Source: Marinilabilia salmonicolor (lineage in GTDB: Bacteria; Bacteroidota; Bacteroidia; Bacteroidales; Marinilabiliaceae). From it: a DNA stretch of 64,000 bases. The stretch is from NCBI RefSeq assembly GCF_003003035.1, contig NZ_PVTS01000007.1, positions 175,445 to 239,444 on the forward strand, written 5' to 3'. The position numbers were made by a program, and so were the translations under genes. Shown one piece after another: positions 52,224 to 61,965 of the stretch (positions are counted from its first letter, which is position 1; each line of letters starts with the position of its first letter). Below the pieces are notes generated by a model. That model worked only from the letters and a program-made list of their open reading frames with translations. It did not search any database and had not been told where the DNA came from.

Positions 52224-53237
52224 CTATGCCCCGCACTCCATGCGCTTTGCAAACTCCACCACTCTCCGGGCCTCCTCAAAACTATTGGTTTCCATCAACT
52301 CCTTGCGCAGTTCGGCTGCACCCCTGAAATCGGAGATGTATATTTTAAAAAAGCGTTTAAGAATCGGAAAAGGTCGTGTTTTGCCCCATGCTGCCTCATA
52401 AAGTTGAAGATGTTTTAGGAGGGTATCGAGTCTTTGATCGGTGTCAATGTTTGACAAGTCCGACTGAAACATCCAGGGATTTCTGAAGATGCCGCGACCG
52501 ATCATGACGCCATCAGTTTTGTATCTTTTGCAACGGTCATGGAGATCATCCAGCGAAAAGACATCGCCGTTACCAATGAGCGGAACATCAGGTGCCAAAT
52601 CATCGCGTATGGCTGAGGCTTTGGCAATTTCATTCCAGTCGGCTTCCCCTTCCGACATTTGTTTCTGGATGCGGCCATGCAATATAACACCATCCAGAGG
52701 CTGACGAAACAAAAAATCCATCCAGCGTTCGGTATCTACCTTTTTGAGGCCTGTACGCGTTTTGACACTTACCGGAAGAGAGGTGCTTTCACTGGTGGCC
52801 TGTATTATTTCTGCAGCCAGGGATTCGTTGTCGATTAGCGCTGAACAGCTGCCGTGGGCAACAACGTTTCGCACGGGGCAACCCATATTAATATCAATCC
52901 CGTCGAAATCGTAATTCTCATCAATGTATTTTACTGCTTCGAGGTATTTTTCGGGTTTATTTCCCCATATCTGTGCAACTATCTTCACCCCTTTCTCTTT
53001 GAGCAGTTGACGTTCTGTTTCTGACACGACCAATCGCTGTGCCACATTTTCTCGCCCCTGGGGGTGACATAATCCATCGGTAGAGGTAAACTCGGTAAAT
53101 ACCACATCCAGATGGCCGGGGAGCGTGTTGTGCAGCACCAATTCCCGAAAGGCTGTGTCAGTGACATCTTCCATGGGAGCCAGCATCACCAGCGGGCGTT
53201 TGGCAGTTTTCCAGAAATTATTTTTTGTATTCGGCAT
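52224..53237 (-). CDS. tRNA-dihydrouridine synthase
   Basis: 337 residues, FMN-dependent TIM barrel. 'LAPMEDVTDTAFREL' near the N-terminus, 'GIDINMGCPVRNVVAHGSCS' with the probable catalytic Cys C131, 'VKTRTGLKKVDTERW', 'LHGRIQKQMSEGEADW' and 'GNGDVFSLDD'. Reduces specific uridines in tRNA; which position cannot be told. Confidence 0.94.
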   Translation of the reverse strand: MPNTKNNFWKTAKRPLVMLAPMEDVTDTAFRELVLHNTLPGHLDVVFTEFTSTDGLCHPQGRENVAQRLVVSETERQLLKEKGVKIVAQIWGNKPEKYLEAVKYIDENYDFDGIDINMGCPVRNVVAHGSCSALIDNESLAAEIIQATSESTSLPVSVKTRTGLKKVDTERWMDFLFRQPLDGVILHGRIQKQMSEGEADWNEIAKASAIRDDLAPDVPLIGNGDVFSLDDLHDRCKRYKTDGVMIGRGIFRNPWMFQSDLSNIDTDQRLDTLLKHLQLYEAAWGKTRPFPILKRFFKIYISDFRGAAELRKELMETNSFEEARRVVEFAKRMECGA

Positions 53238-53435
53238 GTTGTTTAAAACACATAAGGAAAATTAAAACTTATGCCATATCAGGCATATAAGGAGAAGACT
53301 CTGTCCTTCCATATCAACTCCGGAGCGAGCGTAGAACATTGGGGTTTCATTTTTCTCTTCCGGCACAGCCACTTGTTCCGCTTATTTCACTAATTCTATG
53401 TTACCGCTATAGCACAGTCCTGCAACTTTAATAAC

Positions 53436-54449
53436 CTATATCTCAACCTTAGCCTCAACCTTAGCCTCAGCCTCAGCCTCACTCATACTCTGCCCTAAAG
53501 AATCCCTCTGACTCAATTGGCTAAATTCCCGGAAACACTCCTCGCTGCAGCATCCTGCATATTTCTCAGCACATTCATCGCACTGAATAACCAGTTTGTG
53601 ACAAGGGTCGTAAGCACAATTCACGTGGGTATCGCACGATTTACCACACTGATGACAATGGCTGATAACATCTTCCGTAATCCGCTCTCCCAGCCTGTCG
53701 TCAAAGACAAAATTCTTCCCGATAAATTGTGAGGGTAATCCGGCCCTTTTAATCTCATGGGTGTAAGCAATTACCCCGCCATGCAATTGGTTGACATCCG
53801 AAAAGCCATGATGACGCATCCAGGCACTGGCCTTTTCGCAGCGTACACCCCCGGTGCAGTAGAGCAGTATTTTCTTATCTTTCTGTTCCTGAAGTTGCTC
53901 AACGACCAACTCCACTTCTTCACGGAAAGTTCTTACTTCAGGACAGATGGCCCTCTCGAAATGCCCGACCTCGCTTTCATAGCTGTTGCGCATATCCACC
54001 ACAATCACACCTTCCTGTTGGGCCAGATTGTGAAATTCTATGGGAGAAAGTCGTGTTCCCACATTGGTCACATCGAATACTTCATCCTTAAGCCCGTCAG
54101 CCACAATTTTAGGGCGAACTTTAACAACCAGCTTCAGAAAGGACTTTCCATCATCCTCCACAGCCCATTTGAGAGGTACATTCTTCAACGCCGGAACAAT
54201 CTCAAGGTATGCGATAAAAGCATCAATAAAATGCTCCGGCACACTCATCTGGGCGTTAATGCCTTCATGAGCCACATACACCCGTCCATAGCATTGCAAC
54301 TGATCCCAGGCAATATAGAGTTCATCGCGAAACTCCTGAGGGTTTTCAATATTAACATACTTGTAAAATGAAACGGTGCGACGATGAAATTTTTCCGCCT
54401 GCAATCTTGCTTTCAACGCCGAAGGCCCTAATCGATTATATAATAACAT
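53436..54449 (-). CDS. trhO: tRNA uridine(34) hydroxylase (rhodanese type)
   Basis: 337 residues. An N-terminal acylphosphatase-like domain ('YVNIENPQEFRDELYIAWDQ'), a rhodanese domain with catalytic Cys in 'ILLYCTGGVRCEKASAW', and a C-terminal cysteine-rich zinc region ('CHQCGKSCDTHVNCAYDPCH', 'CDECAEKYAGCCSEEC'). Makes 5-hydroxyuridine at tRNA position 34. The last 14 residues (EAEAEAKVEAKVEI) come from tandem 6-bp units and look like a low-complexity addition. Confidence 0.94.
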   Translation of the reverse strand: MLLYNRLGPSALKARLQAEKFHRRTVSFYKYVNIENPQEFRDELYIAWDQLQCYGRVYVAHEGINAQMSVPEHFIDAFIAYLEIVPALKNVPLKWAVEDDGKSFLKLVVKVRPKIVADGLKDEVFDVTNVGTRLSPIEFHNLAQQEGVIVVDMRNSYESEVGHFERAICPEVRTFREEVELVVEQLQEQKDKKILLYCTGGVRCEKASAWMRHHGFSDVNQLHGGVIAYTHEIKRAGLPSQFIGKNFVFDDRLGERITEDVISHCHQCGKSCDTHVNCAYDPCHKLVIQCDECAEKYAGCCSEECFREFSQLSQRDSLGQSMSEAEAEAKVEAKVEI

Positions 54450-54637
54450 TTTCTATCCATTTTTGAAGCTTAAACGAGGGGCAAAGATAGAAACTTTTAC
54501 CATTTCGGACAAAACAGTCTTATTTCAAATTCTCTCCCACACTCCACCAGCAATAACCAATAATCCTCCTGTTTTATTTGAGAAAGCCGTTATTTCGTTA
54601 TTAGAAAAAATTGAAACTAATTCTCAAAAAAAACAAT

Positions 54638-55639
54638 ATGAAAAAACTATTTCCGCTTTTGCTGTTGATTTTGGTATTCAGCAGTTGCCAAACCAAATCA
54701 GGAAACTCCAGCCCAATGAATTCAGAAAACGAAGAAGTCAAATACAGTGGGAATCCCCTCTTTGAGGAACCTTTCACTGCCGATCCGTCGGTGCTCGTTC
54801 ACAACGATACCTTGTATCTGTTTACCGGCAGCGATGAGCAAGTAGAAGGAGTTGATGGATTTCTGATGAACAAATGGTACATATTCTCCACTACTGACAT
54901 GGTAAACTGGACCAATCACGGTTCCAAGCTATCGGTAGATGATTTTGAATGGGGTTCACACAATGCCTTTGCCGGAGACATCGTAGAAAACCATGGCAGA
55001 TTTTGGTGGTATGTACCCATCGTGCATAAAGATCCTGCAACCCGGGTGAATGAAGGTTTTGCCATGGGCGTTGCGGTGGCCGATCATCCCACAGGTCCTT
55101 ATCACGACCCGGTAGGCGAAGCACTGATCATGGACACCACCACCAACTCCATTCCGCTGAATATTGATCCGATCGTTTTTGTTGATGACGACGGTGAAGT
55201 CTATTTTTATTGGGGATCGTGGAACGAAGTGCGTATGGTTAAACTCAAAAGTAACATGATGGAACTGGATGGACCAGTGCAAAACGTAGAAGGTTTGACC
55301 AACTTCTTCGAAGCTCCTTATGTCCATAAACGCGGAGACACTTATTACATGAGTTATGCAGCGGGTTATCCTTCACGTACGGAATATGCCACCAGTAAAA
55401 GCATTACCGGCCCGTGGAAACATCAGGGAGTCATTAATGATACCATTCCTAACTCTCCAACCAACCATCAGGCCATCGTCAACTTTAAAGGGAACGATTA
55501 TTTCATTTACCATACCGCGGGATTGGAAAACGGAGGTCCTTTTCGTCGCAGCGTCTGCATCGATAAACTGGAATATGATGAAAACGGACTAATTAAAAAA
55601 GTAGTCAGAACTGAAAAGGGGGTTTCGATGATTGAGTAA
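54638..55639 (+). CDS. GH43-family glycoside hydrolase, lipoprotein
   Basis: 333 residues from the ATG at 54638. Lipobox 'LILVFSSC' with C17. The five-bladed propeller carries the GH43 triad: general base D49 in 'TADPSVLV', pKa-modulating D177 in 'NIDPIVFVDDDG', and acid E225 in 'FFEAPYVHK'. Family members act on arabinose- or xylose-containing side chains. An isolated gene without SusC/D; a GH5 enzyme follows after 600 bp, so a small glycan set is possible. Confidence 0.92.
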   Translation: MKKLFPLLLLILVFSSCQTKSGNSSPMNSENEEVKYSGNPLFEEPFTADPSVLVHNDTLYLFTGSDEQVEGVDGFLMNKWYIFSTTDMVNWTNHGSKLSVDDFEWGSHNAFAGDIVENHGRFWWYVPIVHKDPATRVNEGFAMGVAVADHPTGPYHDPVGEALIMDTTTNSIPLNIDPIVFVDDDGEVYFYWGSWNEVRMVKLKSNMMELDGPVQNVEGLTNFFEAPYVHKRGDTYYMSYAAGYPSRTEYATSKSITGPWKHQGVINDTIPNSPTNHQAIVNFKGNDYFIYHTAGLENGGPFRRSVCIDKLEYDENGLIKKVVRTEKGVSMIE

Positions 55640-55670
55640 TATCTCTCCTTTGTCAACGGCCCTTGCTCGT

Positions 55671-55804
55671 ACCTTTCTTCGTACCTGTATCGGGCCTTCA
55701 TTGACTGTTGTTCGACTGTTGTTCGGCTGTTCTCCGACTCCTATAGGATCGGAGAACAGTAGAACAAAGGCCGAACAAGCCCCGAAGAAGGCACGAAGAA
55801 AGGT
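55671..55804. repeat. Long inverted repeat downstream of GH43
   Basis: Outer arms ACCTTTCTTCGT/ACGAAGAAAGGT (12 bp perfect) and inner arms CTGTTCTCCGA/TCGGAGAACAG (11 bp perfect) with partly pairing sequence between. The left arm contains GACTGTTGTTC twice. It could terminate the GH43 transcript in either direction. The 450 bp beyond it, up to 56250, hold nothing I can identify. Confidence 0.75.
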
Positions 55805-56250
55805 CAATTATCATATAGCTAACGAGCTTATCATCAGTGCCTTAATCAATTTTCTTATTTAATAAAAAATTACAACACACATAAAAAAACCAAACTATAA
55901 CCACTCATTTTAAATGACTTACAAATATATTCATATAACAAATTATTAAGCTGAAGCATATATGAAATGCTGTGCGGACTGCTTTTCCACCGGTTCTACC
56001 ATCCACCTTTCCACCTTTTCCATCGATTCTCCCTGCATACTCAAAGTCCCCACCAGGGAGGATTTAGGGAAATCTTTATTCATTACAACTCATTACAGGA
56101 ACATTCTTTTCATTTTATTTTAAAAAAAGTCGTTTTATCTTGCACCCATCAGTCGTTTGATTGCAGACAGCCGTTCCGGAAGCAGGACTCTCTTTTTGTT
56201 TTCGGCAAAACAACAGATATTTGCATTTCCCATTAATCCAGGTTAGCACA

Positions 56251-57264
56251 ATGAAGAAAAAACGCACCACCATACTCATTTTTCTGGCCATTGCCATGAT
56301 TCTCTATTTCACCAATTCAGAATCAAGGATGACTGTTAATGGCAGACACCTGTTTGATGCCAACGGCGAACAGGTTGTATTGCGAGGCGTCAATGAAATG
56401 TTTATCTGGTCGGATGATCCTACGGGCGATACGCTGATGACTGAAATTGCTCAAACGGGTGCCAACACTGTTCGTATTGTCTGGCTTAGCGATGAAGATG
56501 ACTCCACTGCGACGGCTGACAACCTGGACAAAGTGATTCAGAATGCCATCAACAATGGAATGTTCCCCATGCCTGAACTTCACGGAGCTACAGGTGATTT
56601 TGAAAAGTTACAAAGTCAGGTTGATTATTGGGTGAAACCCCAAATTGTAAAAGTCCTACGGAAACATGAACCTTACCTGCTGTTGAATATCGCTAATGAA
56701 TGTGGTGGACACGATGTGAAAGCGCCTGAATTCCTGAAAGGTTATAAAAAGGCTATCTCACGCATTCGTGAAACCGGGCTTCGGTGTCCACTGGTCATCG
56801 ATGCCTCCGGTTGGGGACAGGATATTGACATTCTTATGGAAACCGGCCCGGAACTTCTTAAACACGATCCCGAAACCAATTTGCTTTTCTCTGTTCATAT
56901 CTGGTGGCCTGCCGACGATGGTGCTACCGACAGAATAATCAACGGATTGCAAAAAGCGGTAGATATGGATCTCCCTCTGATTGTAGGGGAATTTGCGCCC
57001 ATGGGTGTTGGTTGCAAAGAGTGGATTGATTACAAAACCATTATGAACGAATGTCAAAAGCACAAAATTGGTTGGCTGGCCTGGTCGTGGGGAGATGTCC
57101 CTAACGGAGATTGTTCCCTGATGGACATGACTCGCGGAGAAAAACGCGGCACTTATGAAGGATTGGTTGATTGGGGGCTTGAAATAGCTGTCACACATCC
57201 TGTGAGCATCCAAAAGACATCGATTCGAACTAAATATCTGAAGGATAAGATGAAAGGAAATTAG
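56251..57264 (+). CDS. GH5-family glycoside hydrolase (mannanase/cellulase-like)
   Basis: 337 residues from the ATG at 56251. An N-terminal membrane anchor or signal (TTILIFLAIAMILYF), then 'NGRHLFDANGEQVVLRGVNE', the acid/base E150 in 'LLLNIANECGG', and nucleophile E247 in 'LPLIVGEFAPMG'. The pattern is nearest to bacterial GH5 beta-mannanases, but the substrate is an inference. It sits between the GH43 gene and a convergent MFS carrier. Confidence 0.9.
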   Translation: MKKKRTTILIFLAIAMILYFTNSESRMTVNGRHLFDANGEQVVLRGVNEMFIWSDDPTGDTLMTEIAQTGANTVRIVWLSDEDDSTATADNLDKVIQNAINNGMFPMPELHGATGDFEKLQSQVDYWVKPQIVKVLRKHEPYLLLNIANECGGHDVKAPEFLKGYKKAISRIRETGLRCPLVIDASGWGQDIDILMETGPELLKHDPETNLLFSVHIWWPADDGATDRIINGLQKAVDMDLPLIVGEFAPMGVGCKEWIDYKTIMNECQKHKIGWLAWSWGDVPNGDCSLMDMTRGEKRGTYEGLVDWGLEIAVTHPVSIQKTSIRTKYLKDKMKGN

Positions 57265-57377
57265 TCAGTAGTGGAATTTCCAAATCCAGATTGCAATAAC
57301 ACCCATTGCTCAAAGGTAAAAGCCACGGCAGTAATGATATTTCCTTAGGTTCCCCTATGTTCCCAATTTAGGGAGCT

Positions 57378-58616
57378 TTACTTCTTGCAATCAATTTTAT
57401 AAATAAACCAAACCGTCAATAGGGAGAAAAAGACAAACAACCCCACAAAAGTAGTGAACCCCAACTGATCAATGATCCATCCTCCAAAAAGAGGAAAAAG
57501 CACCGGCAAAATATTTCCGGCACCGGTGATGCCGGCATAAAGTGCCCGGTTTTCTTTTCCTGATACTTCGAGTAACACTCCATTCATGGTAATATTGAAA
57601 AGTGAAAAGACCACTCCGCCAATCAGGAATACAAAATAGAGTGAAGACAAGTCCTTACTAAGCAGCGTTAGTGCGGCCATCAAAACAGATAACACCACAT
57701 TTCCGTAAAGCATGTAATTGTAACGCATCTTTTTTGCTCCTGCTGCCACCAGAAGACTGACTACCACCATGCCGATCACCTTATACAACAAAAAATCACC
57801 CGTAGAAGCACTCCCGGCATTCAGATAATCTTTTCCGTAAAGCACAACAAAAGGCAGGAACGACACTGAAATTCCCTGCGTATTGATAAATCCTAAAAAA
57901 TGCACCAGGCTTTTATTCTCTTTCATCTCCCTGCGCATGACCGAAAAAAAGTTGAAAGTTCCTTTAATCCGGAATCTGGAGGCAATTTCCTCTCTGATGG
58001 ACCAGAAACCAATGGATGCCAGTAACAGGAAAAATCCACCGGACAAGAACATGTAGGCATAATTCACAGGATAACTTTCTGATGCCAGAACCCATTTGGC
58101 TACATAGGCAGAAACAAGTACAATGGCTCCGGACAAGACCTGCCGGGCAGAGAAAAAACTTTTTCGTTTCTCTTCCAGCAACGATTTACCGATGATGTCC
58201 ATATAACTGACATTGGCAAAAGAGCCACCCAAAGCAAATACAGAGATAAAAAAGAAAATCAACCATAAAACCCAGTTGGCATCTCCTGCCTGCATGAAGA
58301 AGATAATTCCTCCCAGAGCTCCGATCGATAGTATTCTGAAATTAATGCCTAATAACAAAAACTTCTTTTTGTATGGCTGATTGCTGATGTATGGAGCAAA
58401 AAACAACTGGGCAAAACGAGTGCCGCCCAACAAGATTGCAGTCATTATTCCCACATGCAAAGAAGTCCCCCCCGACTCAATCAGCATAGCCGGCAAAACC
58501 GTATCCACATCCATAAAATTCTTTGCAAAGGCCAGCAGGGATGCATGCCACAGAAAAGCATAGAAATTACGTTGTGAAGACGCCGGGGAAATAGTTTCGG
58601 ACCGGGAAGTGCTCAT
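57378..58616 (-). CDS. Major facilitator superfamily transporter
   Basis: 412 residues with about 12 hydrophobic helices and a central cytoplasmic loop near residues 200-225 ('IREEIASRFRIKGTFNFFSV'). The helix 2-3 region 'LGGTRFAQLFFAPYIS' and the charged loops fit MFS. The substrate cannot be told; proximity to GH43 and GH5 makes a sugar plausible. Convergent with the GH5 gene. Confidence 0.88.
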   Translation of the reverse strand: MSTSRSETISPASSQRNFYAFLWHASLLAFAKNFMDVDTVLPAMLIESGGTSLHVGIMTAILLGGTRFAQLFFAPYISNQPYKKKFLLLGINFRILSIGALGGIIFFMQAGDANWVLWLIFFFISVFALGGSFANVSYMDIIGKSLLEEKRKSFFSARQVLSGAIVLVSAYVAKWVLASESYPVNYAYMFLSGGFFLLLASIGFWSIREEIASRFRIKGTFNFFSVMRREMKENKSLVHFLGFINTQGISVSFLPFVVLYGKDYLNAGSASTGDFLLYKVIGMVVVSLLVAAGAKKMRYNYMLYGNVVLSVLMAALTLLSKDLSSLYFVFLIGGVVFSLFNITMNGVLLEVSGKENRALYAGITGAGNILPVLFPLFGGWIIDQLGFTTFVGLFVFFSLLTVWFIYKIDCKK

Positions 58617-58703
58617 TGAATCTTTCTTTTCGGTTTCTTACTCTGTATATTGGTTAACAAAACGTTTAACCGGTTTATTTGTTTTAAAGTAATTAAATAG
58701 TTA

Positions 58704-58813
58704 CTGTCCATAAAGTACCACTTGCATCCCCGAAGGATCGGGGCAGGCTTAGCAATTGGCACTTTCTGACCAGAAACAGCTCTAAAATCAGAATATGCTT
58801 AGTTTATGGACAG
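58704..58813. repeat. Family A intergenic repeat, copy A4 (short)
   Basis: CTGTCCATAAAGTACCACTT at the left and CTTAGTTTATGGACAG at the right. The variable hairpin of A1-A3 is replaced by CCCCGA-AGGA-TCGGGG (58728-58743), flanked by the conserved TTGC and GCAATTGGCAC. Confidence 0.85.
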
Positions 58814-58825
58814 GCACTAAATAGT

Positions 58826-58970
58826 CTCTGTCCATATACTAAGCGTTTTTAATGTGTTTGAACTAGAAAGTTCAAATTCAAGGCGTGTGAATAATCTAAA
58901 TCGCAGAATACCAATGTGTTTAAGGGTTTAGGCTTTGAGCCACAACGCAGACGTTGGACTTTATAGACAA
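58826..58970. repeat. Family B intergenic repeat, copy B2
   Basis: TCTGTCCATATACTAAGCG to GGACTTTATAGACAA, with TTTGAACTAGAAAGTTCAAA inside. It follows A4 after 12 bp, repeating the A2-B1 order. Confidence 0.85.
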
Positions 58971-59096
58971 CCACAAATAGGAACTTTTAACGGACAATTT
59001 ATTACCACCAAAAGCAACCTTTTTTAAATTACAAGTCTTACATTCGTAAACAGAACCCTGTTTGCATAAACCATTATTTTTAAAAAACTCAAAAAT

Positions 59097-59891
59097 ATGA
59101 AAATCTCAAAAACATTGTTTTTTGCCTCTATTGTCGCATTAACATATACCGGTTGCTCACACAAAACCTCAGGGAAAATTACCTCAGATAACCCGTCCAC
59201 TGATAAAATTCAAGGTATCAGCGGAGTTTATGAAGGATTGCTTCCCTGTGCCGACTGTCCCGGTATTGAAACAACTCTGACCATCAACCCGGATAATTCT
59301 TTTGAAATTTCACAGGTTTACATCGACCGGGACAGTGTTCCATTTATCTCGTCAGGCAAAATAACAAAAGGAGATAAAGATAATATCTGGGTATTTAAAA
59401 ACAGGTACAACGAAACCTTTTACCAATTTGAAGATTCAGCCCTGATAATGCTAAACAAAGATCAGGAACGCATCCAGGGGCTTTTGGAAGAACATTATAT
59501 CCTTAAGAAAAAGGAAGATTATCTAAAAAATGATTTGATGGTGACACTGACGGGCAAAAAATGGATATTAACAAAAATAGAAGGGTTGGACAGCCTCCCT
59601 GAAATGGAAGCCCGCTATCCACATATCATTTTCGATGCTGAAGAACAGCGCATTCACGGATTTGCCGGATGCAACTCTTTTTTTGGCCAATATCAGATCC
59701 AACCTGACCACAAAATAAGTTTTGAAAACATTGCTTCCACTAAAATGTATTGTGCCCACACAATGGAGTTGGAGTCAGCTTTCCTCATAGCACTCAGTAA
59801 TTGTAAGGAGTTATCTGTCACCGGTCACACACTTCAATTTCAAAATGCCGGGGGGCAAACCATCGCAGTTTTTGAAGACCTGGATTTATAG
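59097..59891 (+). CDS. NlpE-META fusion lipoprotein
   Basis: 264 residues. Lipobox 'IVALTYTGC' with C20. The N-terminal domain is NlpE-like ('GVYEGLLPCADCPGIETTLT', CxxC), and the C-terminal domain is META/HslJ-like ('LTGKKWILTKIEG', 'IHGFAGCNSFFGQYQ', 'STKMYCAHTMELESAFLIAL'). NlpE in enterics senses surface and copper stress; META proteins are linked to heat or novobiocin tolerance. An envelope-stress role is inference. Convergent with the Crp/Fnr gene. Confidence 0.9.
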   Translation: MKISKTLFFASIVALTYTGCSHKTSGKITSDNPSTDKIQGISGVYEGLLPCADCPGIETTLTINPDNSFEISQVYIDRDSVPFISSGKITKGDKDNIWVFKNRYNETFYQFEDSALIMLNKDQERIQGLLEEHYILKKKEDYLKNDLMVTLTGKKWILTKIEGLDSLPEMEARYPHIIFDAEEQRIHGFAGCNSFFGQYQIQPDHKISFENIASTKMYCAHTMELESAFLIALSNCKELSVTGHTLQFQNAGGQTIAVFEDLDL

Positions 59892-59905
59892 CAAGCTGTG
59901 CTTTT

Positions 59906-59960
59906 GGAGATTACTTTGAAGTTCACGGGAATCACTGTTGGAAGTAATCTCTCCTTTTTC
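59906..59960. terminator. Bidirectional terminator
   Basis: GGAGATTACTT pairs with AAGTAATCTCTCC (one bulge pair), then TTTTT. It lies between the convergent NlpE-META and Crp/Fnr genes. Confidence 0.7.
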
Positions 59961-60630
59961 ATTCACTATCCTCCAACAATGCCTCACGGTTTATGATTGT
60001 CACCGTCCGTCCATTGGCGTCGATAATTCCACGATGGTGAAGCTCTCTTAGGGTGCGGCTTAGCGAGGGACGGGCAACCCCAAAGAGTTCTGCCAGTTCT
60101 TCCTGACTACGGGGAATGTTGATTTTGCCGTTTTGCTGCTGATTGCGATCCAGCTCCATTAGGTAATGGGCCAACTTACCTTTAAGAGTTTTAAAAGAGA
60201 GGAAACGCAACTTTCCGGAAATAAACTGGGCCCGGTTTGATACTGCATTCAGGAAATTAGTCAAAAACACCTCACTTGTCTGCATAAGTGTCACGACTGA
60301 TTGCCTGGGAATAACGATGAGTTCAGTATATTCCGTAGCACTTACCGTAACAGGAAAACGGTTGTTTTGTCCAAACAGAAATGCCACTGCCAGCGGTCTT
60401 GGTGGCGGAATATCTTCAATCTTCAACACCCGTCCAGAGTAATCTATCATTTCCCCTTTCGTATTGCCTTTGAATACTATTTGCAGCGACCGACACTCAT
60501 CTCCCGCCGAGGCAATAAGCTCTCCTTTGGCATAACTGCGAACCTGATATACAATGCGTGAAAATATTTTTTTTATTTCCTCTTCTGTTAATCCTGAAAA
60601 AAGAGGCGACCTGGATAGTAACTGGTACAT
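59959..60630 (-). CDS. Crp/Fnr-family regulator, HcpR-like
   Basis: 223 residues from the ATG at 60630. A cyclic-nucleotide-like sensor domain ('LFSGLTEEEIKKIF', 'KGELIASAGDECRSLQIVFK') lacks the residues for cAMP binding and the N-terminal Fnr cysteines. The DNA-binding domain has 'RSQEELAELFGVARPSLSRT' as recognition helix. Divergent from a ferredoxin-like gene and hcp, the context of HcpR in Porphyromonas and other anaerobes, where it responds to NO. A perfect palindrome at 60899 is the likely operator. Confidence 0.88.
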   Translation of the reverse strand: MYQLLSRSPLFSGLTEEEIKKIFSRIVYQVRSYAKGELIASAGDECRSLQIVFKGNTKGEMIDYSGRVLKIEDIPPPRPLAVAFLFGQNNRFPVTVSATEYTELIVIPRQSVVTLMQTSEVFLTNFLNAVSNRAQFISGKLRFLSFKTLKGKLAHYLMELDRNQQQNGKINIPRSQEELAELFGVARPSLSRTLRELHHRGIIDANGRTVTIINREALLEDSE

Positions 60631-60898
60631 TATTAGTGAATAGTTTTTAGTTTTTAGAAAATAGTTGAAAAAATCTGAGCAACACCCCTGAACAACAAAA
60701 TGAATCTTCAAAGCCCGGGTATTGAAATCCCCGAAGTCAGCAGGTATCATGCCTATGACGTTAAAGCTCCATAGGAGCGACCCATCTTATAATCCTGGAA
60801 TTTATTCCAGGGGATTCCAGGGATAACAAACAATGACCGGACAACAAAGCCAACACCCCTTTGTAAAAACAAGAAAAATATACAAAAAAACACCCAAA

Positions 60899-60914
60899 TG
60901 TAACAAATGTTACA
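60899..60914. promoter_or_regulatory. Candidate HcpR operator
   Basis: TGTAAC-AAAT-GTTACA, a perfect 6-bp inverted repeat of Crp/Fnr type. It lies 61 bp before the ferredoxin-like start and about 33 bp before a TTTATTTG -7-like box, the place for class II activation. Confidence 0.65.
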
Positions 60915-60974
60915 AACAAAGGATGGGAATGTCCTTTTATTTGCATCAGAAAACAGAAATAACAGACAAAAAAT

Positions 60975-61853
60975 ATGATCAGAGAAGTTGTAAAAATAGA
61001 TGAGGAGTTGTGCGACGGTTGTGGAAATTGCATCCCCAACTGCCACGAGGGAGCTTTGCAAATGATCGATGGAAAAGCCCGCCTGGTAAGTGATCTTTTG
61101 TGCGATGGATTAGGTGCCTGTATCGGTCACTGTCCGCAGGGAGCCATCACAATCGAGAAGCGTGAAGCAGAGCCTTACGATGAAGTAAAAGCCATCCAAC
61201 TGATCATCCCTAAAGGAAAAAATACGGTTGTGGCGCACCTGAAGCACTTAAGAGATCACAACGAAACAGAATACATGAAAGAGGCAGTGGAATATATGAG
61301 AGCCAACAAACCCGCCCTCCCCTTCGACCTGAATGAAGTGATCCGTGAAATGCACCGACCGAAAATTGGTATGATGCAACAACAAAAAGCTCCCGGATGC
61401 CCAGGTTCACAATCAAGAACCATTTCCAGGGAACCGGTTCAAGCAGCAACTCCTTCCGGTGAGCAAGCACCCTCAGAGCTGCGCCAATGGCCGGTACAAA
61501 TGCACCTGATCAATCCGGCTGCAGGATATTTCAGAGGAAGTGATATGGTTTTGGCAGCCGATTGTGTGGCCTTTGCAATGGGAAATTTTCATAGTAAATT
61601 GCTTAAAGGAAAAACCCTGGCCATTGCCTGTCCCAAACTTGATCAGGGAATGGATGTTTATATGGACAAAATTACCAGACTCATCAATGAGGCACAGATT
61701 AACACACTCACTGTGGTCATGATGGAAGTGCCCTGCTGCGGAGGTTTACTCCAGATTGTACAACGAGCAACAGCTCAGGCATCGCGAAAAGTCCCCATCA
61801 AAATGATGGTTGTATCGGTAGAGGGAGATGTGATTAAAGAAGAATGGGTGTGA
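60975..61853 (+). CDS. 4Fe-4S ferredoxin-domain protein, Hcp partner
   Basis: 292 residues. The first cluster motif is complete (C13, C16, C19, C23 in 'LCDGCGNCIPNCHEG'); the second reads 'LCDGLGACIGHCPQG', with Leu where the second Cys should be (C43, L46, C49, C53), so the second centre may be 3Fe-4S or differently ligated. The C-terminal 110 residues ('KTLAIACPKLDQG', 'VMMEVPCCGGLLQIVQ') form a conserved domain of unknown role. Probably passes electrons to Hcp, encoded 112 bp downstream. Confidence 0.9.
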   Translation: MIREVVKIDEELCDGCGNCIPNCHEGALQMIDGKARLVSDLLCDGLGACIGHCPQGAITIEKREAEPYDEVKAIQLIIPKGKNTVVAHLKHLRDHNETEYMKEAVEYMRANKPALPFDLNEVIREMHRPKIGMMQQQKAPGCPGSQSRTISREPVQAATPSGEQAPSELRQWPVQMHLINPAAGYFRGSDMVLAADCVAFAMGNFHSKLLKGKTLAIACPKLDQGMDVYMDKITRLINEAQINTLTVVMMEVPCCGGLLQIVQRATAQASRKVPIKMMVVSVEGDVIKEEWV

Positions 61854-61965
61854 ATCAATGATCAGTTATCAATTACCAATGAATAGTTTATCAGTAATCA
61901 GTTATTTTTTGTAATTAATCAACTGGCTACTGACTAAAATACTAATCACTATAAACTTACTTATC

